From the NCBI GenBank assembly GCA_024226735.1, contig JAAELL010000122.1, positions 40,853 to 104,852 of the forward strand: a stretch of 64,000 bases of DNA, written 5' to 3'. Source of the DNA: a bacterium. GTDB taxonomy: Bacteria > Planctomycetota > UBA1135 > GCA-002686595. A program made the translations under genes and the position numbers. Of the stretch, positions 1 through 6,383 are shown piece after piece; position 1 is the first letter of the stretch, and each line of letters opens with the position of its first letter. The notes below the pieces were generated by a model. It saw only the letters and a program-made list of their open reading frames with translations. It was not told the origin of the DNA and did not search any database.

Positions 1-875
1 GTACCGACGAGGCGTTGGATGTCCTCGCGCGCCTCCTCTTCGAGGATCTCCGCCGCATCCTCGGCGGAGATGACGCCGACCAGCGCACCGTCCGGTCCGA
101 CGACGCCCAGCGCGGACAGGCTGTACTTCTGGATCTGGTTCGCGGCCTCTTCCTGGTCGGCGTTCGCGTCGATCGTGAACGGCTCGACCATCACGTCTTC
201 GACGAGATCGTGGATCGAGTGCGTCAGGAGCGAGCGGTCGGACAGGAAGCCGACCGGGTTCTGCTCCTCGTCGAGAATGAAGACGCCGAGAATGTCCTCG
301 GCCTCCTCGCCCTCCTTTTTGACTTCCTTGACCGCGTCGCCAACGCGCGTGCCTCTCTGGATGTTGACGAACTCGGTCTTCATCACCCCGCCCGCGGTGT
401 CGGGCGGGTAGGCCGACAGCTCGCGCAGGACGAGCGCGTCCTCGACCGGAATCGAGTCGAGCACGTCCTCCGCGACGCGTTCGTCCGCTTCGGCCAGGAG
501 GTCGACCGCGTCGTCGGAGGGCAGCTCCTCGACGAGCGAGCGCAGGTCGCCCGCCGACATCCGCGCCGCAAGGTCGTTGATCAGACCTTCATCGGCGAAC
601 TCGAGAATCTCGGCCTGGAAGCCCGTGTCGAGCTCGACGAAGACGTGCCAGGCGTCCCCATCGTCCAGGTCCTGCAGCCACTCCGCGGCGTCGGCGGGGT
701 GTATCTCTCCCAAGACACCGGCCGCACGGGCGGGCGAGTCGATCCCGGTGTCCCTCAGCGCGCGGAGGGCCTGCATGCGTTCCTCGTCGCTGCCAGGCAT
801 CGCGGGAGAGGCTACGGGTTGGGCCGTGAGAAACCCCTCGAAAACGGCTAGGAGTCTGTGCGACGAGTGTCGCAT
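1..875 (-). CDS. mgtE: Magnesium transporter MgtE, N-terminal part (cut by window edge)
   Basis: The reverse strand is open from 875 to the window edge. It encodes the cytoplasmic half of an MgtE-type Mg2+ channel: an MgtE N-domain (repeated helices with LPSDDAVDLLAE and the PPDTAGGVM signature), then a CBS pair (GVFILDEEQNPVGFLSDR and ALGVVGPDGALVGVISAED). In the family these domains sense Mg2+ and gate the pore; the five-helix membrane domain would lie beyond base 1. I chose ATG 875 because GGAGGT lies about 12 nt upstream. A second in-frame ATG at 800 is possible and would remove 25 residues. The gene is divergent from the synthase gene at 969, so a promoter pair should lie between them. 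Family assignment is secure; the start is less so. Confidence 0.88.
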   Translation of the reverse strand, partial: MRHSSHRLLAVFEGFLTAQPVASPAMPGSDEERMQALRALRDTGIDSPARAAGVLGEIHPADAAEWLQDLDDGDAWHVFVELDTGFQAEILEFADEGLINDLAARMSAGDLRSLVEELPSDDAVDLLAEADERVAEDVLDSIPVEDALVLRELSAYPPDTAGGVMKTEFVNIQRGTRVGDAVKEVKKEGEEAEDILGVFILDEEQNPVGFLSDRSLLTHSIHDLVEDVMVEPFTIDANADQEEAANQIQKYSLSALGVVGPDGALVGVISAEDAAEILEEEAREDIQRLVG

Positions 876-968
876 TCCGGGGGTGGCACCTCCGGATTCG
901 CCATCCGTGGCGAAGACTCCTAGAATGAGGCGTTGGCACCACGCCAAGAGCCTCTTTGGAGAGCGAGT

Positions 969-2180
969 ATGAGCGACGAGCACAAGGACCTGATCCACGA
1001 CTGGAACACCCCCAAAAAACCGGTGGGCAAGATCCAGTTCGACGACGAGACGCTGCGCGACGGACTGCAGAGCCCATCGGCGCAGGACCCCGATCTCGAC
1101 GTCAAGATCCGCCTGATCCAGCTGATGGACGAGCTGGGGATCCAGACCGCGGACATCGGTCTACCAGGCGCGAGTCCGAAAGCGCGCGAGCACATCGCGC
1201 AACTCGTGCGCGAGATGGAGACGCTCCAGATCACGCCCAACGTCGCGTGCCGCACGCTGATCTCCGACATCGAGCCCATCGTCGATGTCGTCCAGGAGAC
1301 GGGGCAGCCCGTCGAGGTCTGCACCTTCATCGGCTCGAGCCCCATCCGCCAGTACGCGGAGGACTGGGAGCTCGACACGATGCTGAAGCTCAGTCGCGAC
1401 GCGATCGAGTTCTGCACGGCGAACAACCTGCAGTCGATGTTCGTCACCGAGGACACGACGCGCGCTCATCCCGACACCGTGCGCGCCCTGTTCACGGCGG
1501 CGATCGAGGCCGGCGCCAGCCGCATCTGCATCTGCGACACCTGCGGCCACGCGACGCCGTCCGGCGCGCGCGCCCTCGTGCGTTTCGTGAAGGAGGAGAT
1601 CGTCGACAAGCTCGGCGTCGACGTCGGAATCGACTGGCACGGCCACCGCGACCGCGGTCTCGGATTGATCAACGCGCTCACGGCCCTCGAGGCCGGCGCG
1701 AGCCGCATCCACGGCACGGCGCTCGGCGTCGGCGAGCGCGCGGGCAACACGGAGATGGACCTGCTCCTGGTCAACCTCAAGCTCGTCGGCTGGATCGACA
1801 ACGACCTGACCAAGCTCGGCGAGTACTGCCGCCTCGCCGCCGAGGCGATCGGCGTGCCCCTGCCGCACAACTACCCCGTCTTCGGCAGCGACGCGTTCGA
1901 GACCGCGACGGGCGTCCACGCCGCCGCGGTGATCAAGGCCTTCAAGAAGGGCCACGACTGGCTCGCCAACCGCGTCTACTCCGGCGTTCCCGCCGATCTC
2001 TTCGGCCTCGAGCAGATCATCACCGTCGGGCCGATGAGCGGGAGGTCGAACGTCACCTGGTTCCTGGAGAAGCGCGGCATCGAGCCGACCGAAGACCGCG
2101 TCGAGCGCATCCTCGCGAAGGCGAAGATGACGTCGCGCAACCTGACCGACGAAGAGGTCCTGGAAGCGGCCGGGGTGTAG
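969..2180 (+). CDS. 2-isopropylmalate/homocitrate synthase-family acyltransferase
   Basis: This 403-aa protein has the HMGL-like TIM barrel of LeuA/homocitrate synthases. Near residue 27 is DETLRDG (catalytic Arg and metal-binding Asp). WHGHRD near 220 gives the two metal-binding His, and GVGERAGNTE near 255 gives the Asn/Glu site. These enzymes condense acetyl-CoA with a 2-oxoacid. It ends soon after the barrel and linker (DEEVLEAAGV), so it lacks the C-terminal leucine-feedback domain of classical LeuA. That suggests an unregulated isopropylmalate, citramalate or homocitrate synthase; substrate cannot be decided from sequence. ATG 969 follows GGAGAG at a good distance, and upstream in-frame codons look unlike coding sequence. 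No other leucine or lysine gene is nearby. Confidence 0.85.
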   Translation: MSDEHKDLIHDWNTPKKPVGKIQFDDETLRDGLQSPSAQDPDLDVKIRLIQLMDELGIQTADIGLPGASPKAREHIAQLVREMETLQITPNVACRTLISDIEPIVDVVQETGQPVEVCTFIGSSPIRQYAEDWELDTMLKLSRDAIEFCTANNLQSMFVTEDTTRAHPDTVRALFTAAIEAGASRICICDTCGHATPSGARALVRFVKEEIVDKLGVDVGIDWHGHRDRGLGLINALTALEAGASRIHGTALGVGERAGNTEMDLLLVNLKLVGWIDNDLTKLGEYCRLAAEAIGVPLPHNYPVFGSDAFETATGVHAAAVIKAFKKGHDWLANRVYSGVPADLFGLEQIITVGPMSGRSNVTWFLEKRGIEPTEDRVERILAKAKMTSRNLTDEEVLEAAGV

Positions 2181-2206
2181 CGCGTAGCCGGGTTCTGTGC
2201 GTCAAT

Positions 2207-2239
2207 CACGAGGGGGGCTGGTGCCCAGCCCCCCTCGTG
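2207..2239. repeat. Perfect 15-bp hairpin (GC-rich, REP-like or terminator)
   Basis: CACGAGGGGGGCTGG is followed by loop TGC and its exact complement. It lies 26 nt past the synthase stop and could act as a 3' stabiliser or terminator, but no T tract follows on either strand. A closely related hairpin sits at 21077-21106. Confidence 0.7.
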
Positions 2240-2298
2240 CCGCTGCGCTCGGCCGTAAAACTTGGCTCAAGGACCCCCCTCGTCGAGAAGACCGTGTC

Positions 2299-3468
2299 AT
2301 GACTCGATTCGCGCCCCTAGCCCTCTTCACCCTGCTCCTCGCCACAACCGACGCCGCCCGCGCCCAAAGCGCGTGCGGTTCACTGCTCTTCGACGGCACC
2401 GACGACATCGCGACGGTGCTCAACTCGAGCGGCGACTTCGACATGGGCTCGGCGCTGACGATCGAGGCCTGGGTGCGCACCGACAACGCTCTGGGCGGAG
2501 CGACGTGGGTCGGCGCAACGACGCCGCCGGGGGCGGGCGCGTGGCAGATCGGCGCGGGCGTCACGGCGCCGAGCGACGCTCTGATCGTCGTCGCGACCCC
2601 GCAGACCTCCGCCGCCGTCGCGGCCGGCGCCGTGCAGACGGGCACGTGGCAGCACTTCGCGGGGACCTACGACGGTTCGATCATGCGCATCTTCGTGAAC
2701 GGTGCGCAGGGCGGCGCATTCGGTCACCCCAGCCCCGGCCCCACCCTGACGATCGGCAACCTGATCTTCGGTCGCTTCCCGGTGAGCGGCTCGAGCCTGT
2801 TCTTCAACGGCGCGCTCGACGAAGTCCGCGTCTGGAACGTCGTGCGCACGCCGGCGCAGATCCAGCAGAGCTTCATGCAGGAGCTGAACGGCAACGAGGC
2901 GGGCCTCGTCGGCTACTACAAGTTCGACGAGCCCGGGGGCAACGTCATCCTCGACAGCTCGACGGCGGGCAACAACGGCTTCCTCGGTGCCGCCGCCGGC
3001 CCCGCGCCCGACGACCCGACCCGCATCCCCGACTCCCCGCCGTTCATCGACTGCGCGCTCGGCGCCAGCTACTGCGGCCCCTCCGTGCCCAACTCCTCCG
3101 GCTTCGGCGCGACGATCTCCGCCGCCGGCAGCCCGCAGGTCGCCGTCAACAACGTCACCCTCACCGCGGTCGACCTGCCCGTCTCCGAGTTCGGCTACTT
3201 CATCACCGGCCAGACCCAGGGCTTCTTCAGTCCGCCGGGCTCCCAGGGCTTCATCTGCCTGACGGGAACGATCGGCCGCTACAACCAGATCGCCAACATC
3301 ATCCAAGGCCCGGTCGGCACGATCACGATCGACCTGAACGCGATCCCGGTGACTCCGCCGATCGCGGTGACGCCGGGCGAGACGTGGAACTTCCAGTGCT
3401 GGTTCCGCGACAACAATCCGAACCTGACGTCGAACTTCACCGACGGGTTGTCGATCGGGTTTCAGTGA
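2299..3468 (+). CDS. Secreted LamG/concanavalin-like protein with lineage-specific C-terminal domain
   Basis: The 389-aa product starts with a signal peptide (MTRFAPLALFTLLLATTDA, cleavage near ARAQ-S). A LamG-type jelly-roll domain follows at about 25-230 (LLFDGTDD, TIEAWVRT, GTWQHFAGTYDG, LDEVRVWNVVRT). The last roughly 135 residues form a separate domain starting near ASYCGPSVPNSSG and ending GETWNFQCWFRD...NFTDGLSIGF. The same domain closes the proteins at 12426 and 21763 and a relic at 40774. LamG domains bind glycans or proteins; the shared tail may be a surface-attachment or export domain (inference). ATG 2299 is chosen because it begins the signal peptide. Function of the whole protein is unknown. 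Confidence 0.85.
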   Translation: MTRFAPLALFTLLLATTDAARAQSACGSLLFDGTDDIATVLNSSGDFDMGSALTIEAWVRTDNALGGATWVGATTPPGAGAWQIGAGVTAPSDALIVVATPQTSAAVAAGAVQTGTWQHFAGTYDGSIMRIFVNGAQGGAFGHPSPGPTLTIGNLIFGRFPVSGSSLFFNGALDEVRVWNVVRTPAQIQQSFMQELNGNEAGLVGYYKFDEPGGNVILDSSTAGNNGFLGAAAGPAPDDPTRIPDSPPFIDCALGASYCGPSVPNSSGFGATISAAGSPQVAVNNVTLTAVDLPVSEFGYFITGQTQGFFSPPGSQGFICLTGTIGRYNQIANIIQGPVGTITIDLNAIPVTPPIAVTPGETWNFQCWFRDNNPNLTSNFTDGLSIGFQ

Positions 3469-3548
3469 TCGTCCTACGTGCCGTTCGACCAGCGCTCGAG
3501 CTCGTCCATCGACACCTGCAGGTCTTGATGCGACCAGTGCCGTGTCCG

Positions 3549-3633
3549 CGAACCTTCGCCGGCGCGTCCCGCACCTTGCTCCGGCCCGCTCCCGCTCTGG
3601 CGGCTCCGCCGCCGCTCTTGCTCGCTTGGCTCA
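3549..3633 (-). repeat. 3' flank shared by both FGE genes, with GGCGGC-TCC-GCCGCC hairpin
   Basis: The stretch just past the stop of the second FGE gene closely matches the stretch past the stop of the DGR target (about 6305-6383). Shared blocks are GCCGGCGCGTCCCGC, a perfect 6-bp hairpin (GGCGGC/GCCGCC, loop TCC) at 3599-3613, and the sequence around the stop. DGRs commonly carry a hairpin just beyond the variable repeat that aids homing, so this is probably a functional element (inference). The rest of 3469-3630, between convergent genes, shows nothing else. Confidence 0.6.
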
Positions 3634-4503
3634 CTCCTGACCTCGGGCAAGACGAAAACCCAGGCGGTCGAAGCGAGACCCGGGCAAGTAGGCGAAGCGA
3701 AACGCCGCGCGCAGGCCGCGCGCATCGCCGCCCCACGAGCCGCCGCGGACGACGCGCTGGGACCCCCCCGTCGGGCCCACGGGATCGGGTTGTCCTTCGG
3801 GTTCGTAGGAACCGTGCCAGTCCGCGCACCATTCCCAAACATTGCCCAACGTGTCGAACAGCCCCCAATCGTTCGGTCGCTTCAAGCCCACGACGTGCGT
3901 ACCTCCTCGATCCGCTTCGTATTGCTTCTCCTTCCAGCTGGACACGTCCCAACCGCTCTTGAGCTCGAAGTCCACGCCGCAATTGCCGCCGTACCACGCG
4001 ATCGGATCCAGCGCTGGAGCGTTGCGTTGTCCACGGATCTCGAGGTCCCCCGCGTAGGTCGCCGTCGTCGTCCCGGCGCGGCATGCGTACTCCCACTCCG
4101 CCTCCGTCGGCAACCGCAAGTCGAGCCCGACTCGCATCTCGTTTGCACGCCGCAGGAACCCTTGGACCTCCTCGAACGAGACTTGCTCCACCGGCCGATC
4201 GGGCGCGACGAAACGGCTCGGGTTCTTGCCCTCCACAGCCTCCCAGAACACCTGCGTGCACGGGGTATCAGCGAGCCAAAACCCACGCGTCAGCTCGACG
4301 GCGTGCTGCCGCTCGTCCTCGAAACGGCCGGCCTCCTCCTCAGGCGACCCCATGGTGAAACGGCCCGGAGCGATCCAACGCATCCGCTGGACGGCGTTCC
4401 CGATCGAGATCTCGGTGAACACACCGTAGCGGTCCTCGCCCCAGCCCGAGGCCCACTCGGGCGGCAGGCCAAGAGAGAGTGGGTGGTCGCGGTAGTCGAT
4501 CAT
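3631..4503 (-). CDS. FGE-sulfatase (SUMF1-fold) protein, paralogue of the DGR target
   Basis: A stand-alone formylglycine-generating-enzyme/C-type-lectin-fold domain of about 290 residues. Family landmarks are MRWIAPGRFTMGSPEEE, GFWLADTPCTQ, PVEQVSFEEV, LRLPTEAEWEYACRAGT, NVWEWCADWHG, RVVRGGSWGG and a C-terminal LGFRLARGQE. It is strongly similar along its length to residues about 740-995 of the variable protein at 6381. It ends with the same LARGQE-stop and shares that gene's 3' flank, so it looks like a second DGR target or a retired one (VR2, 3642-3766). It lies just downstream of the template repeat on the same strand. ATG 4503 is chosen; a GTG at 4521 in frame is an alternative. Classic FGE catalytic Cys residues are not evident, as expected for a binding rather than an enzymatic role. 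Confidence 0.88.
   Translation of the reverse strand: MIDYRDHPLSLGLPPEWASGWGEDRYGVFTEISIGNAVQRMRWIAPGRFTMGSPEEEAGRFEDERQHAVELTRGFWLADTPCTQVFWEAVEGKNPSRFVAPDRPVEQVSFEEVQGFLRRANEMRVGLDLRLPTEAEWEYACRAGTTTATYAGDLEIRGQRNAPALDPIAWYGGNCGVDFELKSGWDVSSWKEKQYEADRGGTHVVGLKRPNDWGLFDTLGNVWEWCADWHGSYEPEGQPDPVGPTGGSQRVVRGGSWGGDARGLRAAFRFAYLPGSRFDRLGFRLARGQE
3642..3766 (-). repeat. VR2: diverged variable-repeat-like 3' end
   Basis: These 125 nt align codon for codon with the template repeat at 4647-4771. The 3' end (CGTCTTGCCCGAG) is identical, and TR AAC codons are replaced by GGC, GAT, TTC, TCT and CGC. Many non-adenine positions also differ, so it was not rewritten recently from this template. It is either an old target now drifting or served by another template. 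Confidence 0.55.
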
Positions 4504-4580
4504 GTCGAAGGGGACCCCCACGAGGTTCCGCGGAGGACTCTGTCCCCCCTACTTCCACGTGGGGATCCACGGTCTGTTCG

Positions 4581-4640
4581 CTGCCGCCGGTGCGGCAGAC
4601 GGGAGGCGGATCGGGTCAGGCCGGGACCGTCCGGTCCCGG
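4581..4640. other. Two strong hairpins bordering the DGR template
   Basis: CTGCCGC-CGGT-GCGGCAG at 4581-4598 is a perfect 7-bp stem. CCGGGACC-GTCC-GGTCCCGG at 4621-4640 is a perfect 8-bp stem ending 6 nt from the 3' edge of the template. They probably structure the template RNA or end the transcript (inference). Confidence 0.65.
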
Positions 4641-4646
4641 TGCGAG

Positions 4647-4771
4647 CTCGGGCAAGACGGAAGCCGATGTTGTCGTTCTGGTTGTCGGGGTGGGTCCTGT
4701 TCCGCTGGGCCGCCCGCACGTTGCGAGCGTTGTTGTTCCAGGAGCCACCGCGCAGCACGCGCTTCGAGCCC
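4647..4771 (-). repeat. DGR template repeat (TR)
   Basis: This 125-nt segment matches VR1 (6392-6516) at 113 positions. Read on the minus strand, 11 of the 12 differences are at TR adenines (+-strand positions 4670, 4671, 4683, 4700, 4701, 4706, 4721, 4730, 4731, 4737, 4764); the twelfth, 4672, is C to T. TR holds 27 adenines on that strand, so 11 of 27 adenines but only 1 of 98 other bases differ. The adenines are concentrated in eight AAC codons. This is the hallmark of mutagenic retrohoming. The segment sits in the gap between the reverse transcriptase stop and the second FGE gene. The frame through it is open (about 4549-4827) but I regard that as a by-product of its origin from a target gene. 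Confidence 0.95.
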
Positions 4772-4807
4772 TCGGGATCCGCAACCCGGCGCCGCGAATC
4801 GACGCCG

Positions 4808-5818
4808 TCAACATGATACCGCTCCACCGCGCCGTAGCTCGTCCCGCCGCCAACCGGCAGCGTCGGCGTGGGCCGTTACCGCGAGCACCGAAGAGAACCC
4901 GCGCTGGAGGTCGTCGGAGTCGATCCAGCGCGCGGCGTACGCCGCTTCGAGAATTCGCCGCCCGACCGAGTAGCGACGCTTGCGGCGGGCCGAGAGGCGC
5001 AGCGTGTTCGCTTGGATCCGGAAGCCACAGAAAGTAGCGCCGCGCGAGCTTGGCTGGACTTGGGCGCTCGTCTTCAGCTCCAAGCAGAGGTCGGAGGATG
5101 CGAAACTCCGCAGCCGAGCGAGGGCCTCTCGCGCTTCTGCTCGCGTGCCGGTCCAGAGGATCACGTCGTCCATGTACCGCACCATCGCCCTTACACCCAA
5201 GGACTCCAGCGAGAACCGGTCGAGACGGGCGAGGTAGAAGTTCGCGAAGTGCTGAGAGGTAAGCGCCCCGATCGGCAGTCCCTTGCCGCGCTCCGTTGCA
5301 TACGCACCAATGATCCGTCGGCACAGCTCGAGCAGGCGCGCGTTCTTGAACCTGCGCGCGAGCATCTCGGCAAGCCGCCGATGATCGACGCTATCGAAGA
5401 ACCGGCGCACGTCGACTTGCACGTACCAGGGATGACGGCGCAAGTGCGCCCCGACGCGGCGGGCGGCCGCAAGGCTTCCCTTGCCCGGCCGACACGCGTA
5501 GGTGTCGAAGACATGCGAACGTTCGAACGTCGGTTCCATGCAAGCGATCAAGGCATGGTGCAGGACGCGTTCGCGGAACACGGGCGCGTGGATGACTCGT
5601 CGCTTCGGGTCGTGGATGACGAAGCGCCGCGCGCATCCGACTTCGAGCGCACTGCCCAGGATGTCGCATCTCAAGCTCTCGATGCGGCGCTCGAGGTCGC
5701 GCTCGAACTCTTGCACCTCGGGTCGCCGACGCTTGCCGCGCGCCGCACGTTGGAAGGCGGCACACAGGTTGTCGAAGGCGGCAACCTCACACAGACCGAT
5801 CGCCTGCCGTCTCGGCAT
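4808..5818 (-). CDS. DGR reverse transcriptase
   Basis: The 336-aa reverse transcriptase copies the template RNA to mutated cDNA in retrohoming. Visible motifs are CRPGKGS (109-115), YVQVDVRRFFDSVDH with catalytic D136, GLPIGALTSQHFANFYL (180-195), and RYMDDVIL (214-221, catalytic D217 and D218). The LPIGALTSQ block is typical of DGR-type reverse transcriptases. A conserved FCGFRI segment follows in the thumb. The start overlaps the end of the HRDC gene by 32 nt, so the two are translationally linked. The template lies directly downstream, unlike the common order in which it precedes the polymerase. No group II intron maturase domain is present. Confidence 0.95.
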   Translation of the reverse strand: MPRRQAIGLCEVAAFDNLCAAFQRAARGKRRRPEVQEFERDLERRIESLRCDILGSALEVGCARRFVIHDPKRRVIHAPVFRERVLHHALIACMEPTFERSHVFDTYACRPGKGSLAAARRVGAHLRRHPWYVQVDVRRFFDSVDHRRLAEMLARRFKNARLLELCRRIIGAYATERGKGLPIGALTSQHFANFYLARLDRFSLESLGVRAMVRYMDDVILWTGTRAEAREALARLRSFASSDLCLELKTSAQVQPSSRGATFCGFRIQANTLRLSARRKRRYSVGRRILEAAYAARWIDSDDLQRGFSSVLAVTAHADAAGWRRDELRRGGAVSC

Positions 5819-6281
5819 GCTCCGTCTCCCGCGCCGCGAGCTCTGATTTGCGACGGGTCATCACTTCGAGGAAGGCGTCCCCGTACTTCGCGACGCGGGC
5901 GGCGCCGACACCGTTCAAGGCACCGAGCGCGTCCTTGGTGAGAACCGGCTCGCGCACCATTCTTGCGAGCTGCTCATTGGTGAAGAGAGCATAGGCGGGC
6001 ACGCCCTCGGATTCAGCCAGCTGTTTGCGCAGGCTGCGTAGCTCCGCGAACACGGCGAACTCGCGCTCACCGAGAACCTCGCGGTAGTCGACCTTGCCCC
6101 GACGCACGGTCGGCGCGGAACGCCCTTCGAGGTGCGTGACGCAAACCGCCCAGGTTCCCGACTCGTTGCCCTGAACGAAATGCCGTTCGACTCCGAGCAC
6201 GCGATGGCTCGACAGGAACACGTTTAGCTCGTCCTGCGCCGCCTCGTCGCCCATCGGGATCGTGAAGAAGTGCATTCGCAT
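5787..6281 (-). CDS. HRDC-domain DGR accessory protein
   Basis: This 164-aa protein has an N-terminal region of about 70 residues (FFTIPMGDEAAQDELNVFLSSHRVL) and a C-terminal HRDC helical nucleic-acid-binding domain at about 75-143 (FAVFAELRSLRKQLAESEGVPAYALF...LNGVGAARVAKYG). HRDC domains bind DNA or RNA in RecQ helicases and RNase D. HRDC proteins are a known alternative to Avd as the DGR accessory factor, probably loading the reverse transcriptase on its RNA. It lies between the variable target and the polymerase and overlaps the polymerase start by 32 nt. ATG 6281 is used; MRMHFFTIP gives two possible Met starts two codons apart. Confidence 0.88.
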   Translation of the reverse strand: MRMHFFTIPMGDEAAQDELNVFLSSHRVLGVERHFVQGNESGTWAVCVTHLEGRSAPTVRRGKVDYREVLGEREFAVFAELRSLRKQLAESEGVPAYALFTNEQLARMVREPVLTKDALGALNGVGAARVAKYGDAFLEVMTRRKSELAARETEHAETAGDRSV

Positions 6282-6304
6282 GGCCTCATCCTCGCTCGCC
6301 GCGA

Positions 6305-6383
6305 CCTCGCCGGCGCGTCCCGCGCCTTGCTCGGCCGCTCACCGTAGGGCGGCTCCGCCGCCGCCTCTTGCTTGCTTGGCTCA
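6305..6383 (-). repeat. 3' flank of VR1 with GGCGGC-TCC-GCCGCC hairpin
   Basis: The sequence after the target stop repeats the flank of the second FGE gene. A perfect 6-bp stem with loop TCC is at 6348-6362, 18 nt past the stop codon. It fits the hairpin that follows initiation-of-mutagenic-homing sites in studied DGRs (inference for this locus). Confidence 0.6.

Noticed and set aside
15..851. 278-aa plus-strand frame at the left edge
   Set aside because: Opposite mgtE, whose CBS and MgtE-N motifs are clear.
3642..3766. VR2 as a currently active recipient of the TR at 4647
   Set aside because: Too many differences at non-adenine positions; listed only as a diverged repeat.
4549..4827. 92-aa frame through the DGR template
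   Set aside because: It reads like an Asn-rich target end because the template derives from one; it lacks an own start signal and the rest of the FGE fold.
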